DNA of 28,359 bases, from assembly GCA_964422365.1 (NCBI GenBank), contig CAYRAV010000040.1:1-28359 (forward strand), in the 5' to 3' direction. Below are positions 1 to 6,443 of the stretch, in pieces; within the stretch, counting starts at the first letter, position 1, and each line of letters starts with the position of its first letter. A program made the position numbers and the translations under genes. This DNA is from CAYRAV01 sp964422365 (lineage in GTDB: Bacteria > Bacillota > Clostridia > Lachnospirales > Lachnospiraceae). Under the pieces are notes generated by a model that ran no database searches, was not told the DNA's origin, and saw nothing but the letters and a program-made list of their open reading frames with translations.

Positions 1-1
1 A

Positions 2-199
2 TTGCATGATAAAGAAATAGCAATGGAGGCAAGGGAAGAAGGACGGGAAGAAGGACGGAACGAATTGGTACAAAATATGTTGTTAGAGAATATGAACATT
101 TCTTTCATTGTAAAGATTTCAAAACTGCCGGAAGAGGCAGTTAGGGAGATAAAAGATAAACTGATAAAGGAAGGAAAATTAAGGGAAGCGGACCAATAG
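2..199 (+). CDS. C-terminal end of an Rpn-type nuclease/transposase-like protein (5' end outside window)
   Basis: Only the last ~65 codons are present; the frame is open to the left edge, so the visible TTG is not claimed as the start. The peptide has the tail typical of Rpn (YhgA-like, PD-(D/E)XK) proteins of Lachnospiraceae: a charged helix with repeated EEGREEGR-like units, then a short helical end (residues ~25-60, PEEAVREIKDKL). The nuclease core lies upstream and cannot be judged. Rpn proteins are associated with recombination-promoting DNA cleavage and occur in many decaying copies, which fits the fragments downstream. The family call rests on the tail signature alone. Confidence 0.55.
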   Translation: MHDKEIAMEAREEGREEGRNELVQNMLLENMNISFIVKISKLPEEAVREIKDKLIKEGKLREADQ

Positions 200-241
200 C
201 TATCTATCTGTTGCAAGAGATTAAAATTTTACTTTATAGAG

Positions 242-472
242 ATGTCATATCAGAATAAAAAAGCTAAAGTCATATATGAGAGTGATAAAGATAATATTAT
301 CAATGAGTACATTATTTTTTGCAAAGTATTTAATGAACAGGTAAAAGAGCATAGAATGACAAAACAAGAAATGCCTGTACATTTGCCCATGTTTATGGAG
401 GAAGAGGCAAAGGAAATTGAAGCCGAGGTTATGCAGCAGCGTAACCAGAGAAACGATTTAATGTCAAAATAA
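242..472 (+). pseudogene. Small ORF resembling an internal fragment of an Rpn-type protein
   Basis: A 76-codon frame with no good Shine-Dalgarno site before its ATG. Residues ~8-40 (AKVIYESDKDNIINEYIIFC and the following KVFNEQVK) look like the middle segment of Rpn proteins, which normally sits before the charged tail seen at 2-199. The end (MEEEAKEIEAEVMQQRNQR) is a charged helix of unrelated look. Its position after an Rpn tail suggests a rearranged or tandem remnant. It could instead be a spurious frame; the resemblance is by eye only. Confidence 0.3.
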
Positions 473-775
473 CAGCGTAAAGGCGTATGGAACAGTAAAA
501 TCATGCGTCTTTTTTGCGCCAAAAGGAGGAACATGAGCGAGAATATTCAGACCACTATCGCTTGCTTGCAAATGTTCCGGAATAAGCTGTAATGCCAGAC
601 GGGCAGTTACATTCATAAACCTGGAACAGTCAATTTTGGCATAGGAGCAGGCATAATAGAAGATATTGAGGGATTTTTGTATTGCTTTTGCTAAAAAATG
701 TTTATACAGTAAATGGATGGAAGCAGCAGATTCTACTGCTGGTATGGATAAAACGGGTAAAAACAGATTTTCCAT
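464..775 (-). pseudogene. Truncated transposase N-terminus (insertion-sequence remnant)
   Basis: A minus-strand frame of 103 codons. Its first ~70 residues (776 down to ~566; for example DCSRFMNVTARLALQLIPEH at 49-68) resemble the N-terminal region of DDE transposases common in Lachnospiraceae, in which this segment precedes the first catalytic aspartate. After HLQ (residues 68-70) the sequence departs from that pattern and ends within ~33 codons, so no catalytic domain remains. The start codon lies inside a perfect inverted repeat (761-797). I infer a dead IS relic. The family assignment is from memory of the sequence pattern and is moderately sure. Confidence 0.45.
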
Positions 776-797
776 AGTTGGTACGGAAAATCTGTTT
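761..797. repeat. Perfect 13-bp inverted repeat over the transposase start codon
   Basis: AAACAGATTTTCC (761-773) and its exact complement (785-797) are separated by 11 nt. Read on the minus strand, the 3' arm contains the first codons of the transposase remnant (ATG at 775-773), so transcripts entering from outside would fold the start codon into a hairpin. Neither side is followed by a T-run, so a terminator is unlikely. Confidence 0.7.
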
Positions 798-869
798 GAA
801 AATATTGAAAAAGTCTACCAATAATGTTCTTTTTGTTGTATAATAAATTTACCGTATGAGGTCACTCCT

Positions 870-899
870 TTGTAAAATATTTTGTGGTAAATCTATTAT
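870..899 (+). promoter_or_regulatory. Possible promoter of the broken AAA-ATPase gene
   Basis: TTGTAA (870-875), an 18-nt spacer and TATTAT (894-899), about 80 nt upstream of the ATG at 982. The match is moderate in an AT-rich background. Confidence 0.3.
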
Positions 900-981
900 A
901 CATTAAAAGTGCCTTGTGCGGTATTTATTTTTCAAAAAAGTGGTAAAGTGGTGTAAATATAATAAAAGGAGGGTGGCTGCC

Positions 982-1348
982 ATGAATCAAAAAGTTTCTA
1001 TTGGTATTCAGAATTTTGAAAGTATCCGTAAAAATAACTGTTTTTATATTGATAAAACCCATTTTATAAAGGAATGGTGGGACTGTGGGGATGCTTTACC
1101 TTAATTGCCCGTCCGAGACGTTTTGGTAAAACCTTGAATATGAGTATGTTGGAACAGTTTTTTTCAACCGCTATGAAGGACGAGGAGATTTGTTTGAAGG
1201 ACTTGCTCTGTGGGAACATGAGGAATATCGGAACTTGCAGGGAACCTATTCTGTTATTGTTCTAACCTTTGCTAACGTAAAAGAAACAAACTTTTTAGAT
1301 GTTAAAAAACGTATTAGTCAGATTATTGCTGATTTATCAGATTCGTAA
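982..1348 (+). pseudogene. Broken AAA-ATPase / PD-(D/E)XK nuclease-domain protein
   Basis: This family carries an N-terminal AAA-like ATPase and a C-terminal PD-(D/E)XK domain, usually ~500 residues in total. Here the start is good (AAAGGAGGG at 966-973, ATG 982) and the first residues are family-like (IGIQNFESIRKNN, then YIDKT). The frame then stops at 1102-1104. The family motif ARPRRFGKTLNMSMLEQFF continues in the next frame, and after ~1175 the reading moves again to RGDLFEGLALWE and VIVLTFANVKETN, ending at TAA 1346-1348. So there are at least two frameshifts plus loss of the C-terminal three quarters. It sits among other selfish-gene debris and is not expected to make a protein. Confidence 0.85.
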
Positions 1349-1426
1349 AAATTTTGGCAATTTTCAAAATTATCTGCCAAAGTAAGTTGTTTTTGTGGTA
1401 TCATATAGACATTTTCTTTTGATGAT

Positions 1427-1456
1427 TTGGTTATAGTTTCTAGGCAATTCTATTAT
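1427..1456 (+). promoter_or_regulatory. Weak candidate promoter in the 1349-1569 spacer
   Basis: TTGGTT (1427-1432), 18 nt, TATTAT (1451-1456), ~110 nt before the gene at 1570. The -35 box is poor. Nothing else is recognisable in this 221-nt AT-rich spacer. Confidence 0.25.
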
Positions 1457-1569
1457 ACCATAGCTAAGAGGAGATATTTCATTTTAGAAAAAATATGTCA
1501 TATTTATATGGCTTGTGGCATTTTGCAAACGCCTAATATTGATAGAAACTATGTGAGGAGGAAGAAAAA

Positions 1570-2283
1570 ATGGATCCTTTAGTAAGATTGCGTCAAGGTA
1601 CATATGCTCAAAGGCAAAATAGAAGAAGTTCTTCGTCTTTTGATTGGGGAGAGGAGGATGGATCATTAAATACAAACCCTGCCAGCAGACTGGTAGCAGC
1701 AAGCCGCGGTTTGTTGTCGGAAGAGGAGGACAGTTCGGAACCTAGTGATAAAGATGATGGAACTTGGGGACCGCCGGAAAAAAACAAAAGACAGAGATAT
1801 ATGGGGCCTACACCGCAGAAGTCTTCTCCAACAGGCAGGACTGTGATTAAGAGAACATATGATGGGAATCCGGATTTATTTGAATTTACAGGAGAACAGG
1901 CAGCAGAATATGAAGCATATATAAGAGAACAGGAGGCTTACAAAACAAAAAGTCTTCCAAAAGGTTTTCTGGAAAATACAGTATATGACCAATATCCACT
2001 TCTGAAATATGACATGGGACACAGAGAAGATGCTGTTACAAAGTGGAATGAATTTTTTAGGCATATGGGAGAAGAACAAGGAACAAGATTGGCAAGAATC
2101 TGGATGCAAGAACCGGAAATATATGAGTTGCAGCTTTATTTAGAAAATCGTTCTAATGGAGCAAGACTGGGATATACAAAGGAGGGCCGATATCAAGAAC
2201 CAGAAACAAATGCAAGAAAGATTCAGGAATTTATAAACGCACACATAGACGAAATTCGGCAAATAGATCCGAATTGGGAATGA
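1570..2283 (+). CDS. Unrecognised 237-residue protein with a disordered N-terminal half
   Basis: I do not recognise this protein. The ATG is preceded by GAGGAGGAAG (1555-1564), a strong SD. Residues 1-95 look disordered: an Arg/Gln-rich start, a serine run (20-23), an acidic Ser/Glu/Asp stretch (50-63) and a basic cluster KNKRQR (71-76). Residues 100-237 look folded and mostly helical, rich in aromatic residues and Glu (for example TKWNEFFRHMGEE at 157-169 and ARKIQEFINAHIDEIRQID at 215-233). There is no signal peptide, membrane segment, cysteine or known catalytic motif. It lies alone between mobile-gene debris and rmlA, which has its own promoter. The look of the protein suggests a single accessory gene, possibly acquired; a secreted effector or a prophage-type cargo gene are guesses only. 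The same frame stays open for 78 codons beyond the TGA at 2281. Confidence 0.7.
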   Translation: MDPLVRLRQGTYAQRQNRRSSSSFDWGEEDGSLNTNPASRLVAASRGLLSEEEDSSEPSDKDDGTWGPPEKNKRQRYMGPTPQKSSPTGRTVIKRTYDGNPDLFEFTGEQAAEYEAYIREQEAYKTKSLPKGFLENTVYDQYPLLKYDMGHREDAVTKWNEFFRHMGEEQGTRLARIWMQEPEIYELQLYLENRSNGARLGYTKEGRYQEPETNARKIQEFINAHIDEIRQIDPNWE

Positions 2284-2377
2284 GATTTTTCCATATATGA
2301 GGAGGATGAAAAAGAAACCTGGGAAACATATTATTTTCAAATGCACTCTAAGCCTGTAAAAACAATTATTTTTTCCC

Positions 2378-2406
2378 TTGAAGAGATGACACATATAGTG
2401 TACAAT
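2378..2406 (+). promoter_or_regulatory. Promoter of the rmlACB operon
   Basis: TTGAAG (2378-2383), exactly 17 nt, TACAAT (2401-2406). The transcript would start ~2413 and give a ~40-nt leader before the rmlA ATG at 2453. Confidence 0.55.
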
Positions 2407-2452
2407 GAAAAAGTATATGAAGAATCATTACATGGAAGAGAGGAGTGTAGCG

Positions 2453-3331
2453 ATGAAAGGTATTATTTTAGCTGGAGGCTCTGGAACCAGATTATATCCG
2501 CTTACAATGGTAACATCTAAGCAGTTACTGCCTGTATATGATAAACCGATGATTTATTATCCGCTATCAACGTTGATGCTGGCAGGGATTAGGGACATAT
2601 TGATTATATCTACACCGAAAGATTTGCCTAATTTTGAAAAATTATTGGGTGATGGTTCGAAATTTGGAATCAGCCTAAGTTATGCAGAGCAGCCATCTCC
2701 GGATGGTCTTGCACAGGCATTTATTATAGGAGAGAAGTTTATTGATGGACAATCATGTGCTATGGTATTAGGAGATAATATTTTTTATGGCAGTGGTTTG
2801 ACAAAGCATTTAAAACAGGCGGCAAAGAAGTCTGACGGAGCTACTATTTTTGGGTATTATGTGGACGACCCGGAACGGTTTGGCATTGTGGAATTTGATA
2901 AAAATGGAAAAGCGGTTTCCATTGAGGAAAAACCGAAACATCCAAAATCAAACTATTGTGTGACCGGCTTATATTTTTATGATCAAAATGTATGTGAGTT
3001 AGTAAAAAAAATCAAACCATCAGCAAGAGGAGAATTAGAAATTACAGACTTAAATAAGTTGTATCTGGCGGAAGGTAAACTTGATGTGGTAACATTAGGA
3101 CGAGGGTATGCATGGTTAGATACTGGTACAATGGATTCGCTTGCAGAAGCGGCAGAGTTTGTGAAAGTGATCGAAGCCAGACAGGGTATTAAGATTGCAG
3201 CAATTGAAGAAATAGCATATATTAATGGATGGATTGATAAAGATAAACTGCAGGAGTCTGCTGATTTATATGGGAAGTCTAATTATGGACAACACTTGAA
3301 GCAGGTTGCTGGTGGAAAGATTTTATATTAA
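2453..3331 (+). CDS. rmlA: Glucose-1-phosphate thymidylyltransferase
   Basis: Makes dTDP-glucose from dTTP and glucose-1-phosphate, the first step of dTDP-sugar synthesis, in the cytoplasm. The 292-residue length is normal. The nucleotidyltransferase signature LAGGSGTRLYPLT lies at residues 6-18, followed by K23 and then GLAQAF (85-90), GDNIFYG (107-113, metal-binding Asp) and the family blocks EEKPKHPKSNY and ARGELEITDLN. I chose ATG 2453 (SD GAGAGGAG at 2437-2444), because the protein then begins MKGIILAGG as in the family; the in-frame ATG at 2405 overlaps the -10 box and would add 16 unrelated residues. It is first in an operon with rmlC (25-nt gap) and rmlB. Confidence 0.95.
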   Translation: MKGIILAGGSGTRLYPLTMVTSKQLLPVYDKPMIYYPLSTLMLAGIRDILIISTPKDLPNFEKLLGDGSKFGISLSYAEQPSPDGLAQAFIIGEKFIDGQSCAMVLGDNIFYGSGLTKHLKQAAKKSDGATIFGYYVDDPERFGIVEFDKNGKAVSIEEKPKHPKSNYCVTGLYFYDQNVCELVKKIKPSARGELEITDLNKLYLAEGKLDVVTLGRGYAWLDTGTMDSLAEAAEFVKVIEARQGIKIAAIEEIAYINGWIDKDKLQESADLYGKSNYGQHLKQVAGGKILY

Positions 3332-3356
3332 AAAGTAGAAAAGAAGGATTTATATT

Positions 3357-3902
3357 ATGAAGGTAATTGAAACAGTGGTAAAAGATGTATTTATTTTAGA
3401 ACCACAAGTATTTGGTGATAATAGGGGCTGGTTTATGGAAAGCTGGTCAGAGAAAAAGATGGAAGAAGCAGGTCTGCATTATCATTTTGTACAGGATAAC
3501 CAGTCTTTTTCAGCACAGAAAGGCACTCTTCGCGGGTTACATTTTCAAAAGGGAGATTCTGCACAGGCGAAATTAGTACGCTGCAGCAAAGGAGCTGTTA
3601 TGGATGTAGCGGTAGATATGCGGAAAGATTCACCTACCTATAAAAAATGGGTGGCAGTAGAATTATCTGCAGAAAATAAGAAACAGTTATTAATTCCAAG
3701 AGGATGCCTGCATGGATTTGTGACTTTAACAGATGATGTAGAATTTTTATATAAAGCAGATAATTTATATGATCCGCAAGCTGACAGAAATATTAGATGG
3801 AATGATCCGGAGATTGGTGTGGAATGGAATGTAGAAAATCCAATTGTATCAGAAAAAGATGCAAAAGCACCATTCTTAAAGGATAGTGATATAGATTTTT
3901 AA
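3357..3902 (+). CDS. rmlC: dTDP-4-dehydrorhamnose 3,5-epimerase
   Basis: Epimerises C3 and C5 of dTDP-4-keto-6-deoxyglucose, giving dTDP-4-keto-L-rhamnose. It is a 181-residue single cupin domain. Visible active-site elements are the catalytic His62 in TLRGLHFQ (57-64), the conserved PRGCLHGF (114-121, His119) and the Tyr in FLYKADN (130-136, Tyr132), which serves as the general acid in the family. DNRGWFMESW (21-30) is the usual substrate-side motif. The SD AGAAGGA lies ~8 nt before ATG 3357. It follows rmlA; the gap to rmlB is unusually long (191 nt). Confidence 0.95.
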   Translation: MKVIETVVKDVFILEPQVFGDNRGWFMESWSEKKMEEAGLHYHFVQDNQSFSAQKGTLRGLHFQKGDSAQAKLVRCSKGAVMDVAVDMRKDSPTYKKWVAVELSAENKKQLLIPRGCLHGFVTLTDDVEFLYKADNLYDPQADRNIRWNDPEIGVEWNVENPIVSEKDAKAPFLKDSDIDF

Positions 3903-3982
3903 AAAACATGAGTACAACAGAGGAATCAGATTGAATTTTAGTAACAGTTTGGCTAAGAACAGTATATTTTTTAACCATGATA

Positions 3983-4003
3983 TCCTATTCTGGAAGAATA
4001 GGA
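3983..4003. repeat. Perfect 8-bp hairpin in the rmlC-rmlB spacer
   Basis: TCCTATTC (3983-3990), a 5-nt loop, then GAATAGGA (3996-4003). There is no T-run after it, so an RNA processing or stability hairpin is more likely than a terminator. The rest of the 3903-4093 spacer shows no gene and no recognisable rmlD remnant. Confidence 0.45.
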
Positions 4004-4093
4004 ATGTATGGCGGAACTGTAACAGATATTGAATATATGGAAACCACAATGGTTTAAGTGAAAAGTAAAAAATATAATGAAGGAGAAAATGAC

Positions 4094-5113
4094 ATGAAAA
4101 TAATTGTAACTGGTGGAGCAGGTTTTATCGGTGGAAATTTTGTGCATCACATGGTAAATAAATATCCGGATTATGAGATTGTTTGTTTGGATAAATTAAC
4201 ATATGCAGGCAATTTAGAAACTTTAGATCCTGTTAGGGATAAAAAGAATTTTAAGTTTGTAAAAGGTGATATTGCAGACAGAAAATTTATATTTGATTTA
4301 TTTGAAACAGAAAAGCCGGATATTATCGTAAACTTTGCTGCGGAAAGCCATGTCGATCGTTCCATTGAAGATCCTGGTATTTTTTTACAGACGAATGTAA
4401 TTGGTACAGGTGTGTTATTAGATGCCTGCCGGGAATATGGTATTCAAAGATATCATCAGGTATCTACAGATGAAGTATATGGGGATCTTCCATTAGACAG
4501 ACCGGATTTGTTTTTTACTGAAACAACACCTCTTCATACTTCCAGTCCATATTCTGCTTCCAAAGCATCCTCAGATTTGCTGGTACAGGCATATCACAGA
4601 ACGTTTCATATACCAGCAACTATTTCAAGGTGTTCTAATAATTATGGACCATATCATTTTCCGGAAAAATTAATTCCGCTTATGATTGCAAATGCCTTAA
4701 ATGACAAACCGCTTCCTGTATATGGAAAAGGTGAAAACGTAAGAGACTGGCTATATGTGGAAGATCATTGTGTGGCAATTGATTTGATTTTGCACAAGGG
4801 AAAAGTGGGAGAAGTGTATAATATTGGCGGTCATAATGAACAGACAAATTTGGATGTTGTTAAGACGATTATCAAAGAACTCGGAAAGAGTGAGGATTTG
4901 ATACAATATGTGACAGATCGTCCCGGACATGATATGCGATATGCTATTGATCCTACCAAAATTCGTACAGAATTAGGCTGGGAGCCTGCCACACGTTTTT
5001 CTGAAGGCATCAAAAGAACAATAAAATGGTACTTAGAAAACAAGCAATGGTGGGAAAATATTATTAGTGGTGAGTACCAGAACTATTATGAGAAAATGTA
5101 TGGAAACAGATAA
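4094..5113 (+). CDS. rmlB: dTDP-glucose 4,6-dehydratase
   Basis: An NAD-dependent short-chain dehydrogenase that converts dTDP-glucose to dTDP-4-keto-6-deoxyglucose. The 339-residue protein starts with the Rossmann motif TGGAGFIG (6-13). The catalytic triad region STDEVYG (124-130) and YSASK (153-157, Tyr and Lys) are intact, as is NNYGPYHFPEKLIPLMI further on. I chose ATG 4094 with SD AAGGAG (4080-4085); the upstream in-frame GTG at 4058 adds 12 residues that break the family N-terminus. It is third in the operon although it acts second in the pathway. The final reductase rmlD is not in this window. Confidence 0.95.
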   Translation: MKIIVTGGAGFIGGNFVHHMVNKYPDYEIVCLDKLTYAGNLETLDPVRDKKNFKFVKGDIADRKFIFDLFETEKPDIIVNFAAESHVDRSIEDPGIFLQTNVIGTGVLLDACREYGIQRYHQVSTDEVYGDLPLDRPDLFFTETTPLHTSSPYSASKASSDLLVQAYHRTFHIPATISRCSNNYGPYHFPEKLIPLMIANALNDKPLPVYGKGENVRDWLYVEDHCVAIDLILHKGKVGEVYNIGGHNEQTNLDVVKTIIKELGKSEDLIQYVTDRPGHDMRYAIDPTKIRTELGWEPATRFSEGIKRTIKWYLENKQWWENIISGEYQNYYEKMYGNR

Positions 5114-5180
5114 GAATAATAATACATGCACTTGTAGTACAGGTAAACTTGCTGCAGGGAATTAAATTTGGAAAAAAATC

Positions 5181-5209
5181 TTGACATAAGGGAATGGATT
5201 TGTTATTCT
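5181..5209 (+). promoter_or_regulatory. Strong promoter with no protein gene directly behind it
   Basis: Consensus TTGACA (5181-5186), 17 nt, TATTCT (5204-5209) with an extended TGt before the -10. A start near 5216 leads straight into a terminator-like hairpin at 5291-5348. Confidence 0.6.
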
Positions 5210-5215
5210 TGTTAT

Positions 5216-5348
5216 GATAGATATAAGCTGATAGCAAATGCAGTTTATGAATGTTAGTTATTGAATGAAATAGAATAATGGAAATATAGAAAAGCTGTCA
5301 AAGATGATGGAAGCACTAAAATGGTGTCCGGAATTTTGACAGTTTTTT
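5216..5348 (+). ncRNA. Candidate small RNA (~130 nt) between rmlB and the P-II gene
   Basis: Inferred from the promoter at 5181-5209 and the terminator-like hairpin ending at 5348. Only tiny frames exist in it (for example an 11-codon frame from ATG 5304, lying inside the hairpin loop). It could instead simply be the terminator region of the rml operon, with the promoter match being chance. Confidence 0.35.
5291..5348 (+). terminator. Intrinsic terminator, long loop
   Basis: CTGTCAAAG (5295-5303) pairs with TTTTGACAG (5334-5342, one G-U pair) and is followed by T6 (5343-5348). The A-tract at 5291-5293 can pair with the first Ts. The ~30-nt loop contains a secondary pairing (CAC/GTG with GGA/TCC). 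It would end rmlACB transcripts or the proposed sRNA. Confidence 0.5.
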
Positions 5349-5353
5349 GCTAT

Positions 5354-5382
5354 TTATCATAACTATTCAAAATTGTTATACT
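5354..5382 (+). promoter_or_regulatory. Promoter of the P-II gene
   Basis: TTATCA (5354-5359), 17 nt, TATACT (5377-5382) with extended TGt (5374-5376). A second -10-like TATAAT lies at 5385-5390. It is ~30 nt before the ATG at 5412. Confidence 0.5.
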
Positions 5383-5411
5383 AGTATAATAAATGAAATG
5401 GAGGAGTTCAT

Positions 5412-5780
5412 ATGACAGAAGAAATGAGCAGGGTAACAATTATTACAAGGCATGAAAAATTTGAGGAATTACGTGAGGCACTGCAGGATATTGGTGTCAA
5501 AGGAATGACGGTAACAGAAGTGGAAGGCTGTGGTGTACAAAGTGGTGCAGAAATGATTGTCCGTGGTGTGAAGATGAAAAAACATTTAATACCCAAAATT
5601 AAAGTAGAAATGGTAGTTTGTAAAGTGCCCGTTGAACAAGTGATTGGAGTAGCTAAGAAAGTGCTTCACACTGGAGAAATGGGAGATGGAAAAATTTTTG
5701 TTTCTGCTATGGAGAAGGTAGTGCGTATCAGAACAGGAGAAGAAGATAAAGAAGCTCTGAAAAATTCAGAAAATGATTAA
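5412..5780 (+). CDS. P-II family nitrogen regulatory protein
   Basis: A small trimeric signalling protein that binds ATP/ADP and 2-oxoglutarate and controls partners through its T-loop. At 122 residues it is slightly longer than GlnB/GlnK. The family pattern is visible: VTEVEGCGVQSG (34-45), RGVKMKKHLIPKIKVEMVV (51-69) and the C-terminal nucleotide-binding loop HTGEMGDGKIFV. The T-loop Tyr that is uridylylated in proteobacterial GlnB (LYRG) is replaced here by Val50 (IVRG), so that modification is not possible. The acidic tail after residue 108 is extra. SD GAGGAG 5401-5406. No amtB, glnA or nif gene is adjacent, so its target cannot be read from context and I give no gene symbol. Confidence 0.85.
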   Translation: MTEEMSRVTIITRHEKFEELREALQDIGVKGMTVTEVEGCGVQSGAEMIVRGVKMKKHLIPKIKVEMVVCKVPVEQVIGVAKKVLHTGEMGDGKIFVSAMEKVVRIRTGEEDKEALKNSEND

Positions 5781-6144
5781 AGAAAATGATATGTTAAAGA
5801 AAAGTGCAGGAAGAATAAAAATAATTTGAGTTTTTCTTTTTGAAGATACTTTGAAGTAAATCACTATGTATTTACATAAGCATGAATAATTTTGATAATC
5901 GAAAACACTCTTTTGATAGCATAATTCAGCCGGCTATAATATTTTTAGGTTCTTTCTTGACTTTGGATTATGATTGGTTTATAAAGTTTAAAAGTGCTTT
6001 GTGGTACAAGCAGCTCTACAAAACCAGTAATTAAAGAAGATCCAGGTATGAGAAAGGACTTGTTTTTGTTAAAAGTTATCTTGGTAAATTGTGAATGGCA
6101 TAGCTGAACTGTAATCATTTATGTTATAAAAAATAAAAAAGTAC
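5781..6144. other. Gene-free spacer upstream of the S10 promoter
   Basis: No protein frame with a credible ribosome site was found. The only clear element is the promoter-like pair at 5957-5985. A short hairpin (GTAAAT/ATTTAC near 5856-5878) has no T-run. Confidence 0.5.
5957..5985 (+). promoter_or_regulatory. Distal promoter upstream of the ribosomal cluster
   Basis: TTGACT (5957-5962), 17 nt, TATAAA (5980-5985): a near-consensus sigma-A promoter ~460 nt before rpsJ and ~190 nt before the proximal promoter. It may be P1 of a tandem pair or the start of a separate non-coding transcript. Confidence 0.45.
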
Positions 6145-6173
6145 TTGCATTATGAAAAAAAATATTGTATACT
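6145..6173 (+). promoter_or_regulatory. Proximal promoter of the S10 operon
   Basis: TTGCAT (6145-6150), 17 nt, TATACT (6168-6173), preceded by an A-rich UP-like tract (6127-6140). The context AAAAAGTACTTGCA is nearly the same as at the rpmJ promoter (20532-20560). The transcript would start ~6180. Confidence 0.6.
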
Positions 6174-6179
6174 AGATTT

Positions 6180-6443
6180 TGCTGTGACATTGATAGCGTA
6201 GAAGCGAGAGGTTGCCTTGTATGTGAAAGCATATAAGGGTTTTCCGTGGAGCGAATGTCAATTTAGAAAACTGGCGACAAGTCACTGTACCGTTAATTGA
6301 ATTTTCATACAATATGAAAAGGGAAGTGTGTATTGATTCATAATGCAGATATATATTAGTATATAGGGCGATACACACGGATTAGTGTACAGTCACCACT
6401 TGTCGTACTGAGAAAATAGTGCGAAAAGGAGGCGGCTTTTTTT
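6180..6443 (+). promoter_or_regulatory. Structured 5' leader of the S10 operon
   Basis: A ~265-nt leader with pairings I can trace. TGACATT 6185-6191 pairs with AATGTCA 6254-6260. CGACAAGT 6275-6282 pairs with ACTTGTCG 6398-6405, and ACTGTAC 6284-6290 with GTACAGT 6387-6393, forming a long-range helix. Inside it are the hairpins TTTTCATA/TATGAAAA (6302-6320) and GTGTGTAT/ATACACAC (6326-6333 with 6371-6378). A last hairpin, TCGTACT/AGTGCGA (6403-6424), abuts the SD (AGGAGG 6427-6432) and shares 6403-6405 with the long-range helix. Autogenous control by a ribosomal protein such as L4 is the natural inference from other bacteria, but it is not shown here. Confidence 0.7.

Noticed and set aside
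464..534. Overlapping minus-strand frame across 250-534
   Set aside because: No ribosome site; composition typical of antisense to an AT-rich coding fragment.
2341..2520. 59-codon frame from ATG 2341 overlapping the rmlA start
   Set aside because: No SD, crosses the rml promoter and rmlA N-terminus; kept only as an observation on the open frame after TGA 2281.
6049..6110. Short frame MRKDLFLLK in the spacer before the S10 promoter
   Set aside because: Nineteen codons, no SD and no known leader-peptide pattern.
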